Origin: an uncultured Lachnospiraceae bacterium
GTDB lineage: Bacteria; Bacillota; Clostridia; Lachnospirales; Lachnospiraceae
Reading direction: 5' to 3'
Length of the DNA stretch: 32,179 nt
NCBI GenBank assembly: GCA_944376425.1
Contig: CALWCS010000124.1
Coordinates: forward strand, 1 to 32,179
The notes beneath the pieces were generated by a model. That model made no database searches. It saw only the letters and a program-made list of their open reading frames with translations, and was not told where the DNA came from. Positions 23,309 through 30,547 of this stretch are shown piece by piece. Each line of letters begins with the position of its first letter. Position 1 is the first letter of the stretch. The position numbers and the translations under genes are program-made.

Positions 23309-23352
23309 AAAAGACAGGATGTCATCTGTTTTCGGTGACTTTCCTGTCTTTT
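23309..23352. terminator. Terminator after the cytidylate kinase-like gene
   Basis: AAAAGACAGGA/TCCTGTCTTTT stem with a TGTCA/TGAC inner helix, followed on the plus strand by TTTTCTC. It is convergent with the DUF362 gene and probably works in both directions. Confidence 0.85.
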
Positions 23353-23399
23353 TTCTCTTTATGCCTCTATTTACTAAAATTGTGTTTTTTATCAGTCTT

Positions 23400-24497
23400 T
23401 TATTTTTCTTCTATATACTTTTTCAGAAATTCATAAATTTGATTTTCTGTCGGCGGACATCCTTCTAAATGATAATCAAACTTTCCGGTACAATGTCCGA
23501 TCCCAAGATTTCCCTTTTTTCCTCGATATCCTTGTCCGATACAGATTTTTGTTCCAATTTTTTCCAGAATTCCTTCTTCTTTCAGCCGCTGTAATGCCGG
23601 TATCAGATATCCATAACAGGCACTGCAAGATTCTACTTCTTCCACAGCATCTTTTAACGCTACTATTTTTCTTGTGCTTGGAATTACTGTATCTTTTTTA
23701 GGATGGTTGATTTCCAGAAATTTTGCTTTTTTCCAATCTGCACACCCGATTCCTAAAGACTGTGCCATCTCAATATAAGGTACTTCCGATACCGAATATC
23801 CCATCAGATGGCATACATAAGCATCGCACAATACGGGATCTGCCGCTGCCATAATACGGTTCATCACAACCGGATTTACTCCATCTTCAAAATCCCAGTC
23901 TCCGCAGATATTGTCCACAACAATAAAGTCTTGACGAATCCCAGCTCCTAGATGCGCAATCGGTTTATGAAGCCCCATTGCATGAAAGCGTCTTTTTTCT
24001 GCATTTGGAATCAATCCTTTCATATTTTTTAGCGCACATGTAATTTTAGTCTGACAATGTCCTTTCATAACAGGAACATTAATCAAAAAATCTATGTTCC
24101 TGACCGCTTTGCAAATTTTTAATTCCATTCCTGCACAGCTGCACGATTCCCCTTTTTCCTTCTGCATATCCCAAAATGGAACCTCATATTTTTGCGTCAG
24201 TCTGTCAAAGCCGCATACACGGACTGCCTCCTCTGTTTTATCTCCCACCCAAGAACCTTCCAGCATAACCAGATTTTGAAATCCTTTTTCCATAAGATAT
24301 TCTATGATTCCTGCGACTACTTCTGGATGCGTGGTTGCTCCAAAACTTGCATCAGACGGTGAAACCAAATTTGGTTTTACTCCAATTCTGCTTTTCCTCG
24401 ACGGAATCTTAGAAGCCAAATCTGCTTTTTCTAACAGTTGCTTTGTCATCTCTTTATATTCTGTTCCATAGATTGCTAAAATTTCATCTTTTCTCAA
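23400..24497 (-). CDS. DUF362 domain protein
   Basis: 365 residues, cytoplasmic, no signal peptide. It matches the DUF362 pattern: GVKPNLVSPSDASFGATTHP near the start, NVPVMKGHCQTKITCALKNM and MKGLIPNAEKRRFH in the middle, then VVDNICGDWDFEDG. The C-terminal region has several cysteines (ESCSACYGYLIPAL, GHCTGKFDYHLEGCPPT), which could bind a metal or an iron-sulphur cluster, but it lacks the paired CxxCxxC ferredoxin motifs of the ferredoxin-fused members. Function of the family is not established. The start is a TTG with GGGAG about six bases upstream. It appears monocistronic, ending against the terminator at 23309-23352. Confidence 0.85.
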   Translation of the reverse strand: MRKDEILAIYGTEYKEMTKQLLEKADLASKIPSRKSRIGVKPNLVSPSDASFGATTHPEVVAGIIEYLMEKGFQNLVMLEGSWVGDKTEEAVRVCGFDRLTQKYEVPFWDMQKEKGESCSCAGMELKICKAVRNIDFLINVPVMKGHCQTKITCALKNMKGLIPNAEKRRFHAMGLHKPIAHLGAGIRQDFIVVDNICGDWDFEDGVNPVVMNRIMAAADPVLCDAYVCHLMGYSVSEVPYIEMAQSLGIGCADWKKAKFLEINHPKKDTVIPSTRKIVALKDAVEEVESCSACYGYLIPALQRLKEEGILEKIGTKICIGQGYRGKKGNLGIGHCTGKFDYHLEGCPPTENQIYEFLKKYIEEK

Positions 24498-24698
24498 TCA
24501 CTTCTCCCGCCTTTTTCATTCTATTTTTTGATTTTCTAATTCCGAAGTCTTGCATATCATCTCTTAATGTTTCTCAGAGGAGGATTGTCCTCCTTCCACT
24601 GATATTATTTGATTGCTGCCTATAGATCCAAGAATCTTCTTCTATCTGATAAAATAACAAGATTTTGCCAAAAGATCAATCAAAGTTTAAAATTAATT

Positions 24699-24732
24699 TC
24701 AAGAATTCACTTTTAAACGTCAAGAATCTTGA
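24699..24732 (+). promoter_or_regulatory. Candidate activator operator: TCAAGAAT direct repeats 21 bp apart
   Basis: TCAAGAAT occurs at 24699 and 24720, exactly 21 bp (two helical turns) apart. The second copy extends into a perfect palindrome, TCAAGAATCTTGA (24720-24732), that touches the -35 element. A 10/10 match to CAAGAATCTT lies at 24629 and a weaker CAAGATTTT at 24658, which is 42 bp before 24700. This layout suits an AraC-family activator; the YesN-type regulator 1.5 kb away is the obvious candidate. Confidence 0.5.
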
Positions 24733-24761
24733 TTGTCCCTAAAATTTTTCAATGATATGAT
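24733..24761 (+). promoter_or_regulatory. Promoter of the secreted esterase gene
   Basis: Plus strand: weak -35 TTGTCC (24733-24738), 17-bp spacer, extended -10 TGA-TATGAT (24756-24761). A weak -35 next to operator-like repeats is typical of activator-dependent promoters. Confidence 0.6.
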
Positions 24762-24826
24762 ATCTACTGTAAACAAACGAACTGCTTTTAAGCAGACTAA
24801 AAACTATTTAATTTGGAGGGTAACGT

Positions 24827-26179
24827 ATGAAAAAAATTCAAAAAAGTATTCCATTTTTGCCAGTAACTGCTATGGTATTAAGTACTGTTCTCGTCTCAGG
24901 TACAGCGTTAGCAGAAGAAAGTACACCAGCAGACACGACAGCAGCAGGCGGTGTCGTAGTAGAAGAAAATGCCGATTCCCAAACCGGCTATACTGTCTCT
25001 TTTACCTATTACGATGAAGATGCTACTAATGTGCAAATTATGGGCGGTTTTCAGTTTTACAAAGAAAATGACGAACATGTATATGGCATCGGATATAATC
25101 TGGAAGAAGGCGACAGCTATGAAAATTACTTAATCAATGCTGAAGATTGGAGCAAAGATCAGGATTTATGGCATGTCAATGATACTGGATATGTTGCTGA
25201 TATGGAATATGACAGTAAAACCGGCGCCTGGACATATTCCCTAGATCTTCCAGGCGGTTCTTATTTATATCAATATAACGTTTCTACTGACAACGGTGAA
25301 ACTTATGAAGCCGTTATTGATCCTGAAAATATTCCATACTGTAATTCACTTGGTGCCCATCAGACGAGAAGCCAGTTCTACGTTCCATATGATCCCGAAA
25401 AACAATCTGAAAATGACGATTGGTCTTGGCTCCTCCCGGCTGAAAATGAAGAAGACCGCGGTACCTTAATCCAGGAAAACTATCCAAGTGCCACCGGCGA
25501 GGAAGCACCTATTGAATTATATCTTCCAGCAGGTTATGATGAAAACAGAGAAGAACCTTATAAAGTATTATATCTGTCTCATGGTGCAGGCGGAGATGAA
25601 GCAGACTGGTTTTATCAGGGCAATGCCGGAAATATTGTTGATCGTCTGACCGCAGCCGGTGAATGTGAACCATTTATCATGGTTGCTATGAATAATACTA
25701 TATTTGACTGGGATTTTGATGTGATTATCGATAATGTGAAAAATTATCTGATTCCATTTGTTGAGGAAAACTATAATGTTTCCACAGAACCAGAAGACCG
25801 TGCCTTTGGCGGATTATCTATGGGTGCAATGACTACAAACAAATTATTGTTTGATGATCCGGAATATTTTGGATATTATGGCTTATTCAGCGGTTCTAGA
25901 GTATATGAATTTCCAGAGCTTGACGACTACAGTGCATATCACAATACCAATTTATATTTGGCCGCTGGCTGGGAAGACCACGCTATCATCAATAAAAGTC
26001 TTTCCTTTGCTTATCACGGAGATACTGATATGACAACTATGGGACTTGCCGAAAAACTTGACGAACTTGGTATTCCTTACAATAACGGCAATGATATCGT
26101 AATCGTTCAGGGTGGTCACGACTGGTTCACCTGGCCGCAAATTCTGAGAGATTTCGTTTCTACTACTTTATGGAAATAA
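24827..26179 (+). CDS. Secreted CE1-like carbohydrate esterase
   Basis: 450 residues with a signal peptide cleaved after TALA (29). An N-terminal beta-sandwich (about 50-190) resembles the E-set/CBM48-like domain of enterochelin and feruloyl/acetyl-xylan esterases. The catalytic alpha/beta hydrolase domain covers about 225-450. The nucleophile is Ser331 in GGLSMGAM, the oxyanion region is LSHGAGGDEAD, the likely acid is Asp384 in AGWEDH, and the base is His431 in GGHDWFTW, the typical CE1 ending. It probably removes acetyl or feruloyl groups from a plant or host glycan outside the cell; the actual substrate is unknown. GGAGGG precedes the ATG. It is convergent with a sensor operon and its promoter carries operator-like repeats, so induced expression is likely. 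Confidence 0.87.
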   Translation: MKKIQKSIPFLPVTAMVLSTVLVSGTALAEESTPADTTAAGGVVVEENADSQTGYTVSFTYYDEDATNVQIMGGFQFYKENDEHVYGIGYNLEEGDSYENYLINAEDWSKDQDLWHVNDTGYVADMEYDSKTGAWTYSLDLPGGSYLYQYNVSTDNGETYEAVIDPENIPYCNSLGAHQTRSQFYVPYDPEKQSENDDWSWLLPAENEEDRGTLIQENYPSATGEEAPIELYLPAGYDENREEPYKVLYLSHGAGGDEADWFYQGNAGNIVDRLTAAGECEPFIMVAMNNTIFDWDFDVIIDNVKNYLIPFVEENYNVSTEPEDRAFGGLSMGAMTTNKLLFDDPEYFGYYGLFSGSRVYEFPELDDYSAYHNTNLYLAAGWEDHAIINKSLSFAYHGDTDMTTMGLAEKLDELGIPYNNGNDIVIVQGGHDWFTWPQILRDFVSTTLWK

Positions 26180-26277
26180 GTCATAAGAAAATAATTTTAC
26201 TAACCTACAGTCACTAAAAGAGACTGGATACTATAAGTTTAAAACAATGTCTTTGTCAAAAAAGAATCAAAAATTTA

Positions 26278-26304
26278 AAAAACGGGGACTAAATCCCCGT
26301 TTTT
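26278..26304. terminator. Bidirectional terminator between the esterase and the sensor operon
   Basis: AAAAACGGGGA/TCCCCGTTTTT 11-bp perfect stem with a 5-nt loop. T-runs occur on both strands, and the response-regulator stop codon begins at its right edge (26304-26306). Confidence 0.92.
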
Positions 26305-27857
26305 TATCTTCCTATTTCAGGCGTCCAATCTATATGATCTAAAAAATTCTTGATCTCTCCAATTGTCATTCCTGTCTGTTTTTTGAATACCTTATAAAAA
26401 TAGGAAACATTAAGATAGCCTGTTTTTTCACTGATTTCTTCTACAGTATCATTCTTCGTGCATAAAAATTCCAATGCTTTTGCAATTCGGATATTTGTTA
26501 ATATTTCTAAAAAAGTGCTGCCTAATTCTTGTTTAAACAGACGGCTAAGATAAAAGCTGCTGATTCCGCTCTGAGATGCCACTTTATCTAAAGACAGGTC
26601 TTCCATAAAATGTTGAAAAATATATTCTGTGCTTTTTTTAATATATTTATTATATCTTTGGGGTGTATAGGGTTCGAAAAGGGTATGAATCATCTGTTTT
26701 AAACAGTTCAAAAGTTCTTTATAAGTATTTTGAGCGATAATTTTTTTCCAGTAGTCCCATTCTAATGGCTCTGTCTTTTTCTCTATGATACTTAATAATC
26801 TCAGAATTAATTCTATTCCAAATACTTTCAGCATTGGAATAGATTCTTTTTGATCTTCCGCTTTCTTAAAGAACTGTTCTAATAGATCAATCGCTTCTAT
26901 CTGCCGTTTTTCCTGTAAAGCTTCTATACAATTTACCAAATCTTTCGAATAAGACCCTTGCTTTGAAATCTTAAATTCAGGAGAAAAAAAATAAATTCCC
27001 GGTTTCTCCCTATCGTAAAGAGCAATATTACTTTCTCTCCTTCCAACTGCTAATTCTTCAATCGTATATTTCCACGAACTTACCCCTATCATAAAATCCT
27101 GTTTGTCTTTATACCGTTCTAAAACACAATCTACCATCTCTGTTACCCATTTTTTATAATTTTTATCTATTCCAGCTGCTATTGAAAACAGACATAAGAC
27201 AAATGAATTTTTATAGACTTTTCCAAAGCAATTACAAATTCTCTTAAAATCCTCCAAAAATGCCTGATAGGATAAATCTGTACTGTTATTTTTCCTCATG
27301 TGCTGTATCGATAAAATAACGCCTCCGTAATAAGTATGATTCAAAGAATCTAAATATTTTTGACATCGTACAGAATCTGCCGTTTCTAAAATAAAATCAG
27401 AAATCAATTCATTTTCCAGTGCAATCCGGTACTCTTTCTTCAAATTATCCATGCCTTTTTTTTCTTCATGCTGTCTTTTCTCCTGATCCAACTCTTCACA
27501 TAACTTACGAATCGTTTCTATAAAATATCGCACTTTAATAGGCTTTAACAGATAGTCTGTCGCTCCAAGATAAAGTGCCTTTTGGGCGTATTCAAATTTA
27601 CTATAGGCAGAAACAATCAATATTTTCATTTCAGAATGTTTCATTCGAATCATTTCCATTGCCTCTAGACCATTGATTCCAGGCATATTAATATCTATAA
27701 TAGCAATATCTGGCTTTTCCCGTTCAATACACGAAATTAATTCGATTCCATTTGGTACGCTAGGCAATACCATCACATTTGGAAAATATTCCAAAAGGAT
27801 TTTTTCTAATGCTTTGCATTCTAACCCTTCATCATCAGCAATTACTATTCGATACAT
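26304..27857 (-). CDS. YesN-type response regulator with AraC DNA-binding domain
   Basis: 517 residues. The receiver domain (1-120) has acidic D8/D9, phospho-acceptor D55 (IAIIDINMPG), S83 and K105 (YLLKPI). A middle region (about 140-400) of unknown fold follows, then a C-terminal AraC double helix-turn-helix (about 410-510) with DLSLDKVASQSGISSFYLSR and EISEKTGYLNVSYFYKVFKK. It should bind DNA when phosphorylated by the kinase encoded just upstream, which it overlaps by 13 bases. In the YesMN/LytS-YesN family such regulators activate nearby carbohydrate genes. Here the nearest candidate is the convergent esterase gene, which has repeats 21 bp apart at its -35. It is the last gene of its operon. 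Confidence 0.92.
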   Translation of the reverse strand: MYRIVIADDEGLECKALEKILLEYFPNVMVLPSVPNGIELISCIEREKPDIAIIDINMPGINGLEAMEMIRMKHSEMKILIVSAYSKFEYAQKALYLGATDYLLKPIKVRYFIETIRKLCEELDQEKRQHEEKKGMDNLKKEYRIALENELISDFILETADSVRCQKYLDSLNHTYYGGVILSIQHMRKNNSTDLSYQAFLEDFKRICNCFGKVYKNSFVLCLFSIAAGIDKNYKKWVTEMVDCVLERYKDKQDFMIGVSSWKYTIEELAVGRRESNIALYDREKPGIYFFSPEFKISKQGSYSKDLVNCIEALQEKRQIEAIDLLEQFFKKAEDQKESIPMLKVFGIELILRLLSIIEKKTEPLEWDYWKKIIAQNTYKELLNCLKQMIHTLFEPYTPQRYNKYIKKSTEYIFQHFMEDLSLDKVASQSGISSFYLSRLFKQELGSTFLEILTNIRIAKALEFLCTKNDTVEEISEKTGYLNVSYFYKVFKKQTGMTIGEIKNFLDHIDWTPEIGR

Positions 27858-29377
27858 TCCGGATATCCCTTCCTTTCCTTACAGGGCAGTAAAAGTGTAA
27901 TTTCTGTACGTGTATGAGGAACACTCGATATATCCATTTCAGCGTGGTTATCAAAAAATATCTGCAACCGCAAAAATACATTTGCCAATCCAATTTTTCC
28001 TGTATTTTCTGCAACTGAATGTATCTCTTCTTTTACCTGTTTTAATTTCTCCTCATCCATTCCTTCTCCATTATCAATAATACTGATCCGTCCCATTTTT
28101 TTTGTCTCATCATAGGCAGTCTGAATGATAATTTCTCCGCCTTCTGTATACATTCCAACTCCGTGAATAATGGCATTTTCCACAAGAGGCTGCAAGATAA
28201 GATTAGGTACGAGCATATAATGAAACGATTCATCCAAATCAAATAAAAATCGAATTCTCTCTCCAAAACGCTGTTCCTGCAAATAAACGTAATTTCCAAT
28301 ATTTTCAATCTCCTGTTCAAGAGAAACTGCTTTATCCGAATAGTCCAAAGCATAGCGAAGTAAATCTGATGTAGTCTCCAGCAAAGCAACGGTATGAATA
28401 TCTCCTTCTAAAAGTGCAGAATGTGAAATCATATTCAACGTATTAAAAAGAAAATGCGGGTTAATCTGTCTTTGTAAATTTAACAACTGACTTTTTTTAA
28501 GTTGATTATTCATTTCTAAATTGATTACCCTTTGTTCTTGTAATTTTAGTTTTGTATTGATATATTCTTCATGTTCGCGGAATTGCTTTTGTATTTTATC
28601 CAGCATAGAATTGTAAACGCTAACTAACAATTCTATTTCGTTATTTGCCTCTGGTGTATTATGAATCATGTCCATTTGCCAAATGTTATTTAAATCTATC
28701 TTTCTTACATTTTCTGTTAAATTTTGAATCGGATGAGTAATCTTTTTTTCCATCCCTCGTGTCTGCCAGATAATATAAGCAACAGTCAAAGTTATTGTGA
28801 TCACTAAAATAGAGGTATAATAAAACAGTTGACGGTTTATCATTACCATATCTGTTTTTCCTTTATCTAAAACCTGTGAATAGATTGTCTGAAACGCATT
28901 ATTGATCAGATTATATATGGTCTCTGTCTCATTGTAGATCTCATGGATCACAAAAGAGGAAACTCCTTGTATCGTGGAACGATGTATGGTTTTTATCCTC
29001 TCTTCATAATTTTCCATGGCTCCTATTAAATCTTCGATATCCCTCCGAAAAGATATCGTAATATGAAAGTTTGAAATATTGTTTAATGTCTCTTTCAATC
29101 TTTCTGTCTTTTCGCAAAGCTTTTGATACCTTAATTCTTCTTTATTAATTACATAATCATATAAAATGTCTCTCTCTTCCTGAAGATCTGTATAAAAATC
29201 ATTAATGAGCAAAAGCTGTTCATTTTTCAGAGAACTTTTTGAGGCAGACAGTCTGTAAAATCCAATACTTGCAAAAATAACAATAATCAGCAGAACAATT
29301 ACCTGTTTTAAATAATCCATCAATTCTTCTCTTATTGTCTTTTGTTTTTGATCTTTTTTATTTAGTAAATATGCCAT
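27845..29377 (-). CDS. LytS/YesM-type sensor histidine kinase
   Basis: 510 residues. TM1 is at about 23-41, an extracytoplasmic helical domain of about 140 residues follows, and TM2 is at about 184-204. Then come a HAMP-like linker, the phospho-acceptor block LQRQINPHFLFNTLNMISH (His near 308) and a GHKL ATPase domain with LVENAIIHG (N box), IIDNGEGMDEE (G1) and GKIGLANVFLRL (G2). The His_kinase family PF06580 is clear. Start choice: of two close ATGs, the one at 29377 has AGGA at six bases. It overlaps the binding-protein gene and the regulator gene, so all three are co-translated. Its outer domain has no sugar-binding fold, so it probably reads the ligand state of the anchored binding protein. 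Confidence 0.92.
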   Translation of the reverse strand: MAYLLNKKDQKQKTIREELMDYLKQVIVLLIIVIFASIGFYRLSASKSSLKNEQLLLINDFYTDLQEERDILYDYVINKEELRYQKLCEKTERLKETLNNISNFHITISFRRDIEDLIGAMENYEERIKTIHRSTIQGVSSFVIHEIYNETETIYNLINNAFQTIYSQVLDKGKTDMVMINRQLFYYTSILVITITLTVAYIIWQTRGMEKKITHPIQNLTENVRKIDLNNIWQMDMIHNTPEANNEIELLVSVYNSMLDKIQKQFREHEEYINTKLKLQEQRVINLEMNNQLKKSQLLNLQRQINPHFLFNTLNMISHSALLEGDIHTVALLETTSDLLRYALDYSDKAVSLEQEIENIGNYVYLQEQRFGERIRFLFDLDESFHYMLVPNLILQPLVENAIIHGVGMYTEGGEIIIQTAYDETKKMGRISIIDNGEGMDEEKLKQVKEEIHSVAENTGKIGLANVFLRLQIFFDNHAEMDISSVPHTRTEITLLLPCKERKGYPECIE

Positions 29378-30339
29378 TCCCATTCCTCATACGGATAAGT
29401 CTTTCTATCCTCATAATTTTCTTTTCTAAGACTGTATACGTCTGTATAAATTACATCCTCTACCGTCTCACCGTTTAATATCCTGCACAGAGTTTCCACC
29501 GCACGATAGCCGAACATATATTGTTCCTGTACAATCGTAGAATAATATATACCGTCTCTGACAAATTCTAATGTTTTTTCCACATTATCAAAGCCAACTA
29601 CCTTTAGCTCTTCAGATGAAATATCATACGATTGCAAAAGATCTCCAACCATATAAGAGGCAGAAGCTTCTGTCAAAAACAGCGCATTCATTTCCGGATA
29701 ATCTTTTAACAATTTCGGAACATTTTCTACAATCTCCAATCCATTTGAATGACATTCCACAATTTCTAATACTTCCATATTCTCATATTGATTGATTTCT
29801 TCCATAAATCCTTTGACTCGTTCACGCTGATTTGGAGATTCTAGGCTTGAAACGATAATCCCAATCTTGGCATATCCGTCCGTTGCGTTATAAATATCCC
29901 GCCCTGCTATTCTTCCAGCTTCCACATTATCTGTTCCAATATAGCTTGATCGTCCTGAATCTGGCAGATCACTGTCAATTAAAATGACCGGTATCCCCTC
30001 TGAAACTGCTTTTTGAATTACTTCTTTTAATCCCTCAGAATCTTCCGAAGCAGCTGTTATAATTCCGTCTGCCTTAGAGAGAATCGCCTCATGAATCGCC
30101 TCTATCTGTGTTTCTATATTTAATGTCTCGGGTGCAACTAATTTCGTATTTGTCCGAAATTTTTGATCAGCCTCCCTCATTCCTGTAGCGGCATTATCCC
30201 ATCTTAATGTTGAGACAAAAGTAAAACGTTTCTCATAATCCTCTAAAGGTTGTTCACTGTATAAAGCGTATAAATAGATCAAAATTAAAAAAGTTCCGCA
30301 TAGATAGATCAACCATTTTACGTTTTTTGCCAATTTCAT
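29362..30339 (-). CDS. Membrane-anchored sugar-type periplasmic binding protein (sensor component)
   Basis: 325 residues from the ATG at 30339 (GTGAG eight bases upstream); in-frame TTG and GTG codons precede it without a site. An N-terminal membrane helix (about 8-27 of this start) has no lipobox cysteine, so the protein stays anchored. The rest is a type-1 periplasmic-binding fold of the sugar/LacI kind. It shows FVSTLRWDNAATGMREADQ, ADGIITAASEDSEGL, IPVILIDSDLPDSGRSSYIG, NVEAGRIAGRDIY and VVGFDNVEKTLEFVRDGIY. No permease or ATPase genes are nearby. It is the first gene of an operon with kinase and regulator, as in the three-component XylFII-LytS-YesN xylose sensor of Clostridium, so it likely senses rather than transports. 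The ligand is unknown. Confidence 0.87.
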   Translation of the reverse strand: MKLAKNVKWLIYLCGTFLILIYLYALYSEQPLEDYEKRFTFVSTLRWDNAATGMREADQKFRTNTKLVAPETLNIETQIEAIHEAILSKADGIITAASEDSEGLKEVIQKAVSEGIPVILIDSDLPDSGRSSYIGTDNVEAGRIAGRDIYNATDGYAKIGIIVSSLESPNQRERVKGFMEEINQYENMEVLEIVECHSNGLEIVENVPKLLKDYPEMNALFLTEASASYMVGDLLQSYDISSEELKVVGFDNVEKTLEFVRDGIYYSTIVQEQYMFGYRAVETLCRILNGETVEDVIYTDVYSLRKENYEDRKTYPYEEWEWHIY

Positions 30340-30409
30340 AATACTTCTCACTTTCAAATTTTTAGACTTGTTTTAATAATTAGAGTACACATCCTTGCGG
30401 AGCATTTTA

Positions 30410-30461
30410 TATCATAGGAAAAACTTTCTTACTTTAATGTAACAAAATCTTTCCTATAATA
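30410..30461. repeat. Inverted repeat upstream of the sensor operon
   Basis: TATCATAGGAAA (30410-30421) and TTTCCTATAATA (30450-30461) form arms of 12 bases with one mismatch, separated by 28 bases. It lies between the ppdK terminator and the sensor operon, where the sensor promoter should be. Each arm contains a -10-like element, but neither has a good -35, so no promoter is called. Confidence 0.5.
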
Positions 30462-30468
30462 TAAAAAT

Positions 30469-30498
30469 ATCTCCAGCCATAATAAAATGGCTGGAGAT
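30469..30498 (-). terminator. Intrinsic terminator of ppdK
   Basis: Perfect 12-bp stem ATCTCCAGCCAT/ATGGCTGGAGAT with a 6-nt loop, followed on the minus strand by ATTTTTATATT. It lies about 50 bases after the ppdK stop. Confidence 0.9.
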
Positions 30499-30547
30499 AA
30501 AAAATCTTACTTTTTTATTGAACTTCTAAAAGTCATTTTGGTTTTTC

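Larger units (their letters stand above)
24498..24826. other. Regulatory intergenic region upstream of the secreted esterase
   Basis: About 330 bases with no credible gene. It contains a perfect AGGAGGA/TCCTCCT hairpin (24578-24594), several CAAGAATCTT-like elements (24629, 24658, 24700, 24721), an extended -10 promoter (24733-24761) and a leader of about 60 bases. The density of repeated elements points to a controlled promoter. Confidence 0.65.
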
